Assembly: GCF_000004075.3 (NCBI RefSeq)
Contig: NC_026661.2
Location: 15,776,307-15,840,306, forward strand
DNA: 64,000 nucleotides
Reading direction: 5' to 3'
Source of the DNA: Cucumis sativus
Taxonomy: Eukaryota > Streptophyta > Magnoliopsida > Cucurbitales > Cucurbitaceae
Within the stretch, counting starts at the first letter, position 1. Each line of letters begins with the position of its first letter. Below, one piece after another: positions 34,251 through 46,650 of this stretch. Under the pieces are notes generated by a model. It ran no database searches. It saw only the letters and a list, made by a program, of their open reading frames with translations, and had not been told where the DNA came from. The position numbers and the translations under genes are program-made.

Positions 34251-36146
34251 TCATTCGCTCAAAAATTCAACCAAACCAACTCTTTATTTTTTTCTTTTTC
34301 CAAAGCCACAGCCTCTCTCTTTTCTTCTCTTTCAGCAACAACACCACTATGTCACCAGTTCACCACCTTCTCTCAACTCTCAACCCAAAAAACACACCTA
34401 AAAATGCCACCAATTACATATACAATTCCCAAAACTTGGTTTTATTGTACTTCTAGATGCATGTTTTTCACTCACTACCCCCCCTTTTTTCTTGCACATT
34501 CACCAACCTTCTTCTTTTGTTTTCTCTCTTCAATTCTCCCAATTGGGTTTTGATTCTGTGAAATCTCTGTTTCTTTAGGTTGTTTATTCCCCATGTTTGC
34601 TGTTTTTTCAGGTACTATTCTACACATTTCACTCACTTTCTTCTCCAATGGCTTCCCCTTTCCTTGGAGCTTCCATGGCTCCCCCATTTTACCTTTTCTT
34701 TCTTTTTTTTATATGGCTATTCTATTTTTCTCTGCTTTTTCCTTTCTGGGTCTCTCTCTTTTTTGGTCTTTGGTTTTGCATTTTGGGGCATTTGTGGGTT
34801 CCTTTTATTTTTGGCCTCTCCTAGAAGAAAAGGTGGTGGTTGGTTGATGGGATATTGGGTTGACTTATTTCTCAAGAGAGAGAAAAAGAGATTAAGAACC
34901 CTCTTGGGTTTTTTCTCTGTTTTTTTTTTTTATATTTGGTTTTGGATTAGTAACATACAAATTTGATAGATGCCCATGTTTGCTGTCATTCCCCTTTTTC
35001 CTTTTTGTGATTTTTTCTTTTCTAGAGCTTGGAGTTCTTGTTGTTCATTATGTTGGAACTCAGATGATTGTATATTGCTGTGTTTTTCTTTTTTGTTTGC
35101 AACTGAGTTGTTTATGCAGAATCCAACGCTGGGTTCTTGAAAATTTAATAGGATTTTTATGAGACTCTTGAATTAGTATCTTTTAAGTAAAATGAAAAGC
35201 TGCTTCTTTTGAGTTTTCTATTAAGGTTTGTTTTAAGATATGGGAGTTAAATTTGGTTTACTAGTTTTTGAGATCGTATACCTCGTGGATAGATCCCTTC
35301 TTTTCATCAATTTGCATTAACTGTAGAAGCTGGTTAAATGGTTTTGGCCTCCAGTCATGATGCTAACTTGATGATTTTTATTTGTAACTGCCACGAATAT
35401 GTAAGCGAAAAATGTCTTCTCTGTACCATTTTGTCCTCTCTAAATATCTTCCTTATTATTCTTTCTCTGATAAACATATTTTCCTTGGGTTCTTTGGATG
35501 CTAAGCTTTATAAATGGAGTCCTTCAATCCACCATCTTTTAATGAGTTTTTTTATAAAAGGAAAGGCGAAAATCATGTTATTTTCGGGTAATTGGATTCA
35601 GCTTCAAGCATCGACATAAATGCCTTAGAGATTATGTTTCCATATTTAGGTTGATGCACCTAAACTAGAAACTTTTAAAGTATTCAGTATCTCTCAAGTT
35701 ATTATTAATGAGCTTCCATCCTTGGTGAATTGGTCCTCTTGTTTTCCTCAGTATCTTTATTTTCCAGCTTTATCATTTTTTTGAGTCTTCGTGTTCATGA
35801 CGATGTTTAGTATTTTCTGTATAGCATCAGAACCTCTTGTTTTGCTCAGCATCCTTATTTTCCAGCTTTTTCGCTTTCTTTTGAGTCTTCATGTTCACGA
35901 CAATGTTTAATATTTTCTGTATAACATCAAACTCCTCTTGTTTTGCTCAATATCCTTATTTTCCAGCCTTTTCGATTTCTTTCGAGTCTTCTTGTTCACG
36001 ACGATGTTTAATATTTTCTGTATAACACCAGAGGTTACATTCAAAACTTGACCGTAAATGCCTCTCCTTTGAATCCAAGGGGGGACAGATTCATGATAAA
36101 CAATTCGTTGCATACATTGTGCACGACGTAAAGATAGACATCAACT
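34250..36146 (+). other. Presumed 5' leader and leader intron of the AP2 soloist gene
   Basis: A C/T-rich leader-like block lies at 34260-34560, far from the start codon at 36147, so an intron in the 5' UTR is likely. Candidate donors include the gt of caggtactatt near 34611. A 35-codon ORF (34349-34456) lies in the leader-like part, but whether it stays in the mature mRNA is unknown. The tandem array at 35735-36033 sits at the 3' end of this stretch. Confidence 0.4.
35735..36033. repeat. Three ~100-bp tandem repeats before the AP2 start codon
   Basis: Copies start at 35735, 35833 and 35934, each with cctcttgtttt.ctca. Each then has atccttattttccagc, ttgagtcttc.tgttca and gacgatgttta.tattttctg. 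The second and third copies are closer to each other than to the first. The array ends about 115 bases before ATG 36147, in DNA that is leader or leader intron. Confidence 0.88.
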
Positions 36147-39061
36147 ATGGTGAGCTTAAGAAGACGCAGGCTGTTAGGACTATGCTCAGGTAAATTTAAA
36201 TATTCTTGTGATATAAATGATTGTTTGTTGAATAAGGAATCACCTTTAATTTTTCTTTGGTGATACTTTCTAGAAAGTTTGTATGTTGTCTTTCTTTCCT
36301 AGCTCAAAAAGTTCACAATTCAATTTATTAAAATTGTTCGTTGAAACTTTCTGAGACATTTCAGGGAAAAGTTCATTTGTAGCTCCACTTCCTAAGTTTT
36401 CAGATCACGAAACCGCTACCGAAAATCCTAGTCCAAGTAACATACTCATCACTTTGCATCCAAAGTCTTCTGATGATGTTAACATCAAAGATAGGGTAAG
36501 GTTACAAGCTTGAAACCTTTTCTGACAATTTGGCACGTACACGTAACAGTGATAAAGTTTATATGAAGTTACTCCCACATGCAAGTTGATACCTTTAATA
36601 TCTATTCTTGTTTCTTCCAAGAATATTGATATTGGAAGATCAGTTAAGCTTCCTAGATTTTGCTTATAAAAGTCGGTAAAACGATTTATGCATTTCATTC
36701 TTTACATGTTACTTTAAATAGTTGTTCTGAAATCTTATTCCGTACCATATGGAGATCTATGATTGCTTCACATTTTCTTACTAAATGCTTTGATTCTGAA
36801 TTGGCTAAGAATATTCTAAAACACCATGTTTTTAAGCTTTATCTTGGGTAAAATTTTTCTACCTTTTAAATAGGCTGCCAAAATTCAGGAGGATCGGTCT
36901 GAGTTCTTTAAATGCTCTTGCTTCTACAAGTTAGATGAATCTGCAATACAACTACAATGTAAATTAATCTGACTGAATAGAAAATGTTGTCAATATATAC
37001 ATTGAATTTTCTCTTTCTCTACAAAAGCCTGTGAAGATCTCGGGCTTTCGAACTTGAACCCATAACTATGGAGGGATGGATTAAACTTCAGTAACTGATG
37101 GAAGTTAAATCCTCAATTTTCTATTTCGTTCGACTCTTCAAATACACATTTTAAGGACGCAGGTTTAAAGAATTCATGTGCCTGACTTGATTTTACTGAG
37201 TGCTATCGTTCAGAGGATCTATTCAATGAATACATAGTTCTATCACTATTTGATTTATTTCACTGCCTTCCAAAAATATGGGTCTATATACAATTCTTAT
37301 ATATTGGGTGTAATTTAAATTTTGTGAGTTCATTATATCTGCTTTTTGAGGATGATGGCTTATAATCTGACAGTTATTTTCCAAATTTGGTCTTTTGTTA
37401 CAGAGCTCTATTGTAAATATGGAATCCAGTTTCAGAAATGCTTTGGAATGGACCTCACTGAATGAACAGTCTAATCAGCCTATTTCAGGTTGTCTGATTA
37501 AGAACCGTGTTTATTGCAATCATAGTAGACGGTCATTGTTTGTTTGTGAGTAGATATAAAGTTTTTGTGATGCTCATTTTTGTTTAATATTAACTTTGGC
37601 CATTAGTTTTTGTTCCTTGAAATGGAAATCTTATATATGTCGTTTAATATTTGTTTGTTGTAATTTAGAAGTTAGAGATTGATCTTATCGTAGTTCCTTG
37701 CAACCAATTGCACGGTTGGGGCATCAGTTTATAAATGCCACGGCATAAGACACTTGTTTTATGCACAAGCGCATTATTAGCACAACTATTGTAATTGTCA
37801 GTCTTCCCCTAAGTCAATGTGTACGATGTTCAAATTTGACTACCTGCATTTCATCTCTCTTAATACATGGACTTGTGTTGGTAGGGCATCCACTAAAGCA
37901 TAGAAAGAGACATAGGAGAAAGAACTCTCATAATCAAGAACTATCAATCATGAGGGGTGTCTACTTCAAGAACATGAAATGGCAGGCTGCAATTAAGGTT
38001 GACAAGAAACAGATACATTTGGGAACGTTCGGTTCACAAGAAGAGGCTGCACATTTGTACGACAGGTATTCATTTTCCGAATCATTTCTTATTTCACTTT
38101 TAACCTTAAAAAACAGCATTTATATGCAGGCTAAGGCTAAGATATATTTCTTTTTGTCGAAATGATCATCATAGAGCACCAATACGAGGATGGCTAGAAA
38201 ATTTCCTTGCAGTGATTCAAGTTTCTACAAATCTGTCACTGAAAGAAAGAATCAATAAGTTACAAAACAGAATTTCATGTACCGAATTCTCAACCAAATT
38301 AACTGATGCACTACTCGTTTTATTCTATAAGGATTAAGAAACCAATTGTAGACAAGAAAAGATACATTTGTAGAAGTGCTAATTGGTACAGTGTTCTGCA
38401 TATGAGAGGAAATCAGAGATAAGACATTGTTCATGTATGAAACTTTAATCATATACATAAACACATAGATTTGTACATAAACGTGCATAACATATACATA
38501 CTACACCAATTAACATGTACGAGCTCACCAAGATATGATGCGCATCAGTGTGTGGTATAGCATTGAACTTACGTTACTGCTGTGTATCATTTTGTCCATT
38601 TATCTATTAAGTCATTAAGTGAGCAGTAACCAGCTTGAGCTCGATTCACATTGATGAGCATCCCTTCAGTTTTGTGTCGGTATGAGGTACAATGAACTCA
38701 CCAGTCTTTTGATTTTGCAGAGCTGCTTTCGTGTGTGGAAGGGAACCGAATTTCGAACTCTCTGAGGAAGAGAAACAAGAACTCCAAAAGTTCAAATGGG
38801 AAGACTTCCTTGCTATGACTCGACACGCAATTACAAACAAAAGTAGTCAACTTTTACTCTCAAAAGCTTCTGTTATCGTGTTTTCATACATTAGATTCAG
38901 TTCGTTATTAGTTGTAATGTGTTTCAGAGCACAAGAGACTTAGTGTTAGCGCGGGATCATCACCAAAGAAGCTTGGAGCTTCGTCGCTGCAAATCGACAA
39001 CACCGAATTGAAGCACAGATTTAACGAGGCTCCACTGCCAGAAGACATTAACTTCACTTGA
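36147..39061 (+). CDS. AP2/ERF soloist transcription factor, At4g13040/APD1-like, 231 aa
   Basis: Six coding exons join in frame: 36147-36189, 36365-36495, 37404-37488, 37885-38065, 38721-38842 and 38928-39061. All have GT-AG borders. The start MVSLRRRRLLGLCSG matches the family's distinctive N-terminus. A basic stretch (KHRKRHRRK, 91-99) precedes a single divergent AP2 domain at about 109-165 (RGVYFKNMKWQAAIKV, then IHLGTFGSQEEAAHLYD-R-AAF). The Lys/Ile pattern differs from ordinary ERFs and fits the one-member soloist clade. The tail contains KHKRLSVSAGSSPKK. In Arabidopsis this gene (APD1) is reported as a positive regulator of defence; here the role is inferred. The length (231) is near that of the Arabidopsis protein. 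Exon 4 ends inside the AP2 domain. The protein is probably nuclear and DNA-binding. Confidence 0.9.
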
Positions 39062-39550
39062 GCTAGTTTATAACTCAAGAAAATGGTAAAACTTTCTAGT
39101 TCCAAGTTGCTTGATCCTCCATTCAAATTCCTCCCTCCCAAGTAAATGTGCTTTTAGGCTAGAATACATTGCTTCCTTCATGTGGGTAAATTCATTTTTG
39201 TTTTCTTCTTCAATTGAAGCTTGTAATATGTTTCAATATAATGTTAATTTCTTTTTAGCAGAAGCATATTGAATTGAATCCATATCCAACTGAACACAGA
39301 AGTTTGTAATTATTTTCATTACGCTTATTTCTATAACACTTCAAATATCAAATTGTTTGTGTTAAAATGAATTTTAAAGTTGGTATGCATGATGCATTAC
39401 CATTGTAATTAACTTTAAACATTTTTGCTTTCTGAAGAAGTTTTACCAATTATTTTTATAGTTAAAATTTGCAGATCAAAAGATTAAATATTTAAAGTTA
39501 TCCACATGATTGAAGTAAACAAAATAGTTTTAATTGATAGTGTAAATTTC
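39062..39550. other. 3' flank of the AP2 gene
   Basis: 3' UTR-like and AT-rich sequence. No gene is seen before the RNase H-like remnant. Confidence 0.5.
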
Positions 39551-39559
39551 TGTATAGGA

Positions 39560-39850
39560 AAAGAAAGATAACAACCTAATCTCCTCATCAAGTATGATGG
39601 TATGATACTATTTGAAAAAACGTATTTCCAGACCAAAGAGAAACCTAGAGAAAAATTGAATGCAACAAAAATATGAGCCACAGCCACTTTGTTCTCTTAG
39701 GAAACATGACAAAGCTGAGAGGAATTGACCACTTTTTCAATAAATCTAACATCCTGAACACATGAATCCCTTCCATTACCATCACATTATTCTCCATTAA
39801 AAAATTATGAACAAGTAATTTTGATGTTTGATTCAACACGATATAAAGTG
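39560..39850 (-). pseudogene. Second RNase H-like remnant
   Basis: On the minus strand, from high to low coordinates, fragments read TLYRVESNIKITC, FFNGE, then DSCVQDVRFIEKVV and SCFLRE. After a frame change come VAVAHIFVAFNFS and VWKYVFSNSI. The VES, final VAH..VA and trailing Trp follow the RNase H (RVT_3) layout of plant retroelement remnants. Stops and frame changes are many, so the call is tentative. Confidence 0.4.
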
Positions 39851-39859
39851 CATTTAAAT

Positions 39860-40700
39860 ACTTTACAACTAATGATTTGAGCTAACAACACTCTACACAT
39901 GATGATGTTGAATACCTACAATGCTTTTGACCATGCCAAAGATACTTCCAAAATGTAGAACAAATATATTGCTTTTTGCTTAAATGTTTCAATGATTAGA
40001 CAAAATAGTTCACAAATTTGCCACTTTTGGGTGCCTTCAAAACATTGTACCAAGATTGGGTGGCTTTATTTTGGACCAAACAAACAAAACTTGTTCCAAA
40101 AAGAAGGAATTCATTACCTTTCTCCAAAGTCAATAGTGGACCTCAACAAAGTACTACCCCTTTCTTCTTCTTATCTTTTGTTGAAATTAAAATACTAAGG
40201 CAAGGCTATTCAATAATAGTTTTAAGGATATTCTACTTCTACTTGTTCTTCATGATATAAATATAAAAATATAACTTCTTTAAATAATCATACATCAACT
40301 AAAAGTTTTAGATATAATAGTTTATATATAGTTGCCTGTGTTCCAGGTTGAAAACTATTTTAGTAGTTATAATAATCTGTTAGTTGTAATAATATTTAAA
40401 ATAATTGAATAAATTAATAAAAGACTATAAGGCTTACACCCAATTACTGTATCGCACACTTCTTTATATTTTTTCTTTATATTTTTTTACATTAAAAGCT
40501 ATTACTAATAGTTGATATCAGAAATATTAATTTGATAAAAATGATATATACATGTATATATATATATAATAGACATTTAAAAAATAATAAAATGTATATA
40601 AATCTTCTTGTCATAAGTTTTTATTCTTTCATATATATATATAAAATAGACATTCAAAAAATAATAAAATGTTTATTTACTAATCTTTAAGTGTTGGAAA
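39860..40700. other. Intergenic, AT-rich
   Basis: No coding signal. Short (AT)n runs lie at 40555-40568 and 40630-40641, each followed by a shared aaaaataataaaatgt string, a short local duplication. Confidence 0.6.
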
Positions 40701-40714
40701 TTTCTCCATTATTT

Positions 40715-40812
40715 GAAAATTTGCCAAAAATAGGCCAATTTTGGATTGGGTTTGAAAAACATTGAGATTTAGGGCAAATTGACAGTGAAAAGTCAATTTT
40801 GCCCTAAATAAA
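40715..40812 (+). repeat. Left terminal inverted repeat of the MULE
   Basis: Pairs with about 43965-44078. The outer 24 bases match at 22 positions. The right arm has an extra insert of about 20 bases after that, and the inner block realigns. Confidence 0.8.
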
Positions 40813-40945
40813 ATTCTACCTAAAAAAAATTAACAGTTCTCTTCTTCTCGCAATTTCTTCACTCACGTAAAAGTAAAAAAAAAATGACATTTCCCGCTCG
40901 CTATTTCTTCTCAAAGTTGTATTCATCTTCTCCTCTAGTGAATTT

Positions 40946-41144
40946 CGTTGAGGCAACGGTGAACGTTGAAGCACGCCTTTCCATTGCCTTAGGACGTCGA
41001 AACACGCCTTTCTTCAGTGGCGGCCAAAGAGTCGGTGTAAATTGTTTCTCGTCTTTATTTTTCTTCAGGACTCATTGAAAACCTTTCCTCCGGTGAACGA
41101 CGGTGAGGCAACGGTGACCGTCGAAGCATGTCTTTCAATTGCCT
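40946..41144. repeat. Local duplication inside the MULE
   Basis: About 45 bases at 40946-40990 recur at 41101-41144 (gaggcaacggtga.cgt.gaagca ... attgcctt), separated by about 110 bases. Confidence 0.75.
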
Positions 41145-41498
41145 TTGTTCGGTTTGCCTTTCTTCTAAACTCTGTTCCTTCTGTGGTTTCATTATTCAAT
41201 TTCTTCGCCAAATCCCCATAGGTGATCACTCTCAATTTCTTGTTGTATCTATTTTTTTTTACCGTTGTACAAATAAATTTATATAAATTTGTGGAGCGGT
41301 TGTATTCATGATCGTGGGGCATTTCTTAGCCTATTTGGAAACTTTCTACCCTTTGATTGTCTACTTATTTGTTTGTTGAAATCAATTATGTACTTTTCTT
41401 TACTGATTTGGATTGTGTGTAGATTATTTCTATTGTTGTCTACTTATTCTTATCGTGGAATATGGAATAGTTGAGTTGTTTTAGGAAGCTTTGAACAT

Positions 41499-41689
41499 GT
41501 TTTATGCATGTTGAGGAAGTCTTTTAGGTACTTATGTATCATCTCGCACACATCTCGCACATTTCAAACTTTTCCTATGCATTTCACAATCAAATTTCTA
41601 CCCATCTTAAGTCATTTAGAGTGTTTTTATGCATGCTTAGTAAGTTTTTTAGATACTTGTGTATTATCTCACACATCTCGCACATTTCA
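41499..41689. repeat. Second local duplication inside the MULE
   Basis: A unit of about 68 bases at 41499-41566 recurs at 41622-41689 (tttatgcatg, then ttttaggtacttatgtat, then catctcgcacatttca). This part is non-coding and lies downstream of the broken transposase. Confidence 0.75.
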
Positions 41690-41789
41690 TGGGAAGTGAA
41701 CACGAGACCACCGTGCTATTCCAGCATCGTTAATTAAATATTTTTCTAAACCATTAGAAAATGCAAGAATACTTCTCCACACATTTCTA

Positions 41790-43330
41790 CAAACGTTGAT
41801 TCACGATATATGTGTTCTCGGTGCATTGTAAAACAAAGTTGCTATCTTGTCATTCTTATACTTATCATTCAAATTTTGAGTTAAATGTTGAACACAAAGG
41901 CCATGGAATGTGGAGACGAAAACCGACGAAATACCCTTGGAGAAGCATGTTCTCCAATTTGTCACGAAGTTGAGATTAGACACCTTCCCTATTACTTCTT
42001 TCAATTTTTCTAAGAACCACTATATTGAGGCAACTATTTCTCTATCAACTTTACTCTAAAGGTAAGAGGATAAACTTGATTGTTACTATCTAAGAAAATA
42101 TCAACTATCAATTGACCCAAATATTTGTTCTTAAGGAATATTTCATCCATGATATAACCGATCTAATGCAATTTAAGAATCCTCAAACACATGAACCAAC
42201 AGGCATAAAAAATATTTGAAGAAGCGATATCTTCAAGTTTCATGTGAAATATTGTACATGGATTTGTGAGTTTGAGTACTTCACCATATCTAAGTAATAG
42301 ATTATATGACTCTTCAAGAGACCCTTACACTCATTCATATGCATTTTCTCTAGCACGCCATGCTTTTTCATAACTCATATTTATGTCATAGTCTTACCTC
42401 ATGTCTTCTATGATATCGTGTGGTTTGTATAGGCGATCGACTCCCTTGAATTTGGACATTATTAATTCTCCAACAATCCAAGATTTTGCTTACGTGCGGT
42501 CACGATTCAAAAACTCAAGAGAACATGAATGAGCTTTGACATACTTTTTAATCTTGAATATATATGAATCCTTCAATCTCGCCGCTCACAATCTCCAACC
42601 ACACTTATTATCAATGCATCTAATTATAAAAAGAACCTATTTTATAGACTTTTTTTTACTACAAACTGAAAACTTTATTCATTGTCATGACACTTAATCT
42701 CATTGATAATTCGTTCTTACAAAAAAATATTTGTCCTACGTCCAACTCCTCACTTATAGAGTTTTCTTCGAACCAAACACTTTTTCTTTGCTTTCAACTT
42801 TCGACGAGTGAAGTCATAGTGAACTTTAGCTTTTCCTTTCAATCTTTTGTACGAGCATCTCCTTGTTGTGGGATGTCAAATAATTCATTGTTCATCTCAA
42901 CTGGGTCCCATGTAAAAGTATCATCTTTTGAATCATACGACTCATATGATTTCCATATAACCAAAGTGGTCCCTATCATGTTATCACACAAGCCAACCTA
43001 AACTTCATCAATTTGAACTTCATTCTCATCTAATGTATCCATTGCAATTTGAGGATGAAAGTTTAAGTTATGAACTTGGTTGCTCTCAGATACAGAATTG
43101 TAACAAATATTTAACCATTTCTTGCTTTGATTGCTTTTAGGCTGAAATGAGACGTATAGAGGGACCTCAAGTGGATTTTCACTAACAATATATAAAACTT
43201 CAAATCGTGGTCATTGCTTAACTCAATGGAGGAGCTTCATTTTCCACATTTATCTCATATATATCTTTATGTGGAACTCTATAGGGTTTTAACTTCTGTA
43301 AGACCATATTATTCAACCCGTAAATCTTTG
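41790..43330 (-). pseudogene. MULE transposase, N-terminal and DDE part
   Basis: From high to low coordinates the minus strand reads SYESYDSKDDTFTWDP, ELDVGQIFFCKNELSMRLSV, then the MuDR-type zinc/DNA-binding region with CGWRL, SYIFKIKKYVKAHSCSLEF and KSWIVGELIMSKFKGV. This is followed by RLYKPHDIIEDMR, SYEKAWRARENAYE and GSLEESYNLLLRYGEV. The DDE region follows with IMDEIFLKNKYLGQLIVDI, NNQVYPLTF and WFLEKLKEVIGKV. It ends near GLCVQHLTQNLNDKYKN and TLFYNAPRT. The first catalytic Asp survives but its VDGTF context is changed to MDEIF. Stops and frame changes are scattered. The C-terminal SWIM region is missing. Confidence 0.85.
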
Positions 43331-43964
43331 TGTTATTTCTTTACTAATAGCAGTGCCTTTTAACATGCTTCATTCGTATTTTCTTCGTCCCTCATCCCAT
43401 ACACTACCATAATGCACTTAAATCCGAACATGTGACATCCTTAAACCACAAACTTTTTAGTTCCTGCAGAAATTGATTTGAACTTAGAAATTGACATATC
43501 ACTAAAACAAGTGTATGACTTATTTGCGAGATTAAAAATCAGTAGCTAAAAAATAAACAAAACATGCATAGTCGCATCCTAAATAAGTATATAACTCATT
43601 CGACATTGTGCATTTAATGTTTGAAAGTTGCGATATGCAAAAAACCAATAGCTAAAAACTTCCTAAACATATATAAAAGCACTCTAAACCACATAGCACA
43701 AACGTCTAATTCATTTGAGATTAAACATTCGAACTTCAAAAGTAGATGTTTACTCGATGAAAAAAAATAACAAATAACTTGTTAATATATTCGAAACAAC
43801 TTTAAATCAATTTGTAACAATTAAAAATTAGATAAAAACCTTTATATAACACAATTCAAAGGAAAAAAAATAGCAAAAAATAAAAAACCTAAAAACTTAC
43901 CGGATACCCCAAGAACTTGAGCTAATTATTGTATGAAATGGCAAAATTGTTTAGGAATAAATTG

Positions 43965-44078
43965 TTTTAGGGCAAAATTAACTTTTCATTTTGAATTTGT
44001 TCTAAATCTCAATTGTTTTTCAAACCTATCTTAAAAGTCATAATCCCTCCGCAGTTGGCCAATTTTTGGCAATTTTTC
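43965..44078 (-). repeat. Right terminal inverted repeat of the MULE
   Basis: Reverse complement of the left arm, with a small insert. Its outer end lies 65 bases before the Tim17-like start codon at 44143. Confidence 0.8.
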
Positions 44079-44142
44079 CAATTATTTTGATATTTATTTG
44101 TTCGATCATAGCAATCGGCGACGGAAGCTCTCTAAAGCTGGA

Positions 44143-46650
44143 ATGGATTCACCGGATCCAAAAACCCCAAATTCTGACACTCCTCCTTTTTCTTCTTCTA
44201 CTTCTTCAGATTATGGCGGTTGGAAGGAACGTATCTTCTATCCCACACTTCTCGCAGGTCTCTATTTATTTCATCTTCTCCTCCGTTAACCTTCCATTGT
44301 CTTGGAGTTGGATCTATCGTTAATTTTTTTTAACTCGTCTCTATAGATTGCGTCGTTACTTGTTTCTCTCAAGAACAAACTAAAAACTATTTACATATAC
44401 TCTCGTTTCTACAGGAATTGTTGGGGGTGGAGCTGGGCTACTGTCCAAGTATAGAAAAGTTCATGGCCTCGCTAACATTTCTGCGACTTATGCCACCAAT
44501 TTGTCCATTGTCGCTGCTTGCTACTGCGGTAATTCTTTTCTTTTTTTTCTAATGCTCATAATTTTTTTGCTTATTGAAGCTTCTCTTGTGATTGGATTTG
44601 TTGGATGTTGTTATAATTAGGAAATTGTGAAGTCTTTAGCTAATCAAAGGAAAATAAGGTCATTTACAATAATTAGTGATGACAATTTGAAAATTTTGTT
44701 GGCTTGGGTTGGGTTTGTTTGTTCTTTTGCTGATGATGGATACTCTGGTAGTTGGATCAAAATGGGAAGTTTCAATTCAATTGTATCAGATTGGTTAAGT
44801 TTCATTCTCTTGAAGAATGAAAGAAAGATCATGAATGTTGCTACTTGACATCGTTGGGTGACTTCATTCAATTCATCAACACATGAGAGAACGGGATAAA
44901 TGGAGGGGTTGGAGTTTGGGCATTCATTCAATGATAAATTCTTTTCCTAAATTGAGGAAAGGATTCTATTCAAAGGAACACTAAAAATGTTGTGGAGTTG
45001 GGTTAATTTATTTTTATCAGGTGAGCCAAAATGTAGATACTTGCATAAATCTTCTTGTTATGACTTGTTAATTGAGATAAATGTCATTTAGATTTTTGGG
45101 ATATTCCACAATTTTTCAATGTATAGATTTATTCAAACTGTGCATGGATTGATCCAACCTCCTGTGGATTGAGAGACATCGTTTGCTAACTTTTGTTAGA
45201 GCACCTTTTCACCTTTCTCCTAGAAAAGTAGGGTCAGCCACAATATATATCTGCTATTCATTGTAGACCATTGTGGTGATCTTTTTCATACTGTGAATCT
45301 GAAACGTATCATGTCATACAGCCATTCAATTCTATTCAGAAGACCTCCAAATATATTAGATACTCCTGCCCTTGCCAATGTGATCTTTACTTGTCAATCC
45401 CCAAGTTGTAGTTAGATGAAGTTCTTTTGTGTTTTGAGTTATTCCACTTTAACCACAATCCATTAAATTTGTCTCTTCTTTAACTCATGTCTAAGTACTA
45501 GTTTGAGTTGAGATTGGAACATAAACTGTCCAGTAAGCATATTTCTATTATCATGAATTAGTTACTTCTAGAGAAGATTTTCTTGAATTGAGACTCCAAG
45601 ATTCAAGTTAAACCGGGGTGGAACTTCATGTGAATTTGTTTTTTTTTTTTTTTTGAAAAGGAAACGAATGATGTGATTTTGTATTTCAAGGAAAGTTATG
45701 AAGATTATGATGGGTGTATATTTATTTATACCATAGCGTTCTTTCCATCATGGATGCTAAAAGTTCTTTACACAGTACTTTTTGTCATTAACACTTCACA
45801 AATTGAACAGGTGCACGTGAGTTTGTTAGAGTTTCTCGAAGGTCAGAACCTGATGATCTTATGAACTCTGCAATAGCAGGTTTTGGAACTGGAGCTCTTC
45901 TCGGACGCCTTCAAGGTGAACATACTTCACATTCCTCACTCCCATAAAAAGAAGCAAGACTTATTATCTAGGACCTAACTTCTGTTTTGAACCTTTTTCT
46001 ATGATTCTATTGTAAATCATCATTTTTGATAACTTGAAATTGTGCCTTGTGGAAAGTTTCTGGATTAGTTATGACACAAGTCCTGTGGTTATTTTTCGTT
46101 CTGTCTATTATGAATCAGATTCATGGACAGGAATGAGTCAGAGAAAAGGTAAATAAAAGGATGTTATATAATTTGAGATTTTTTTCTATACACCTGAGTG
46201 ACCAAGATTTAGAGGGAGAGCCTTCGGATACTTGACCACAAGTGAAGAGATCATGCTTCTCAAAGTTATAGGTTGTACAAAAACAAGTAGAAATGAAAAT
46301 GCTCCTAATAAATTGTGATCTGTGTAGTGTTGCCAAAGTTCAAATATTGTGACTCTACTGTAAACAATTAAATTCTCTTGGACTTGCTAGGTGGTCGGCT
46401 CGGCTCTGTTCGATACTCATTGATGTTCACCATTGTTGGGACAACAGTAGATTATGCAACACTCAAACTAAAACCCACGTTAAGAAGCTACAAAGAGTCA
46501 ATAATTGAAGGAAGTAGTAGCTGGATGAAATTACCAGAATGGTCTCCTATTCAAGTTCTTGATGAGGAAGCCTTAGCTGCTAAACAAGCTCGAGAGCAAC
46601 AACTCTACGCACAGAGGGCCCTTGGTCAATTAAACAAAAAGGATCCTTGA
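44143..46650 (+). CDS. Tim17/Tim22/Tim23-family membrane protein, 197 aa
   Basis: Four coding exons: 44143-44257, 44415-44528, 45811-45915 and 46391-46650. Every join has phase 1 and each split codon encodes Gly. The N-terminus is polar and Ser/Pro-rich. The body has glycine-zipper hydrophobic segments: YPTLLAG-IVGGGAGLLS, ATYATNLSIVAACYCG, SAIAGFGTGALLGRLQ and SVRYSLMFTIVGTTV. These four segments are typical of the Tim17/22/23 fold. A charged tail with LPEWSPIQVLDEEALAAKQA follows. From memory it is closest to Arabidopsis At3g25120-type proteins. These sit in mitochondrial or plastid inner membranes; whether this one is a translocase part or another membrane factor is unknown. The start codon is 65 bases from a MULE end, so its promoter region has been altered or replaced by the insertion. 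Confidence 0.85.

Larger units (their letters stand above)
40715..44078 (-). mobile_element. MULE with long terminal inverted repeats and 9-bp target duplication
   Basis: The left end begins gaaaatttgcc (40715). The right end, read backwards from 44078, begins gaaaaattgcc. The next bases agree as well (ccaaaaataggccaa versus ccaaaaattggccaa). After a gap, a ~60-base inner block agrees closely (ggtttgaaaaac.attgagattta ... ttttgccctaaa). Flanking nonamers are ccattattt (40706-40714) and caattattt (44079-44087), 8 of 9 matching, as expected for Mutator target duplication. The interior carries a decayed transposase on the minus strand. The element is 3,364 bases long. Confidence 0.82.

Noticed and set aside
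34580..34966. Three overlapping frames of 75-128 codons upstream of the AP2 gene
   Set aside because: Phe/Leu-rich translation of a T-rich leader or intron; no motif and no conserved start.
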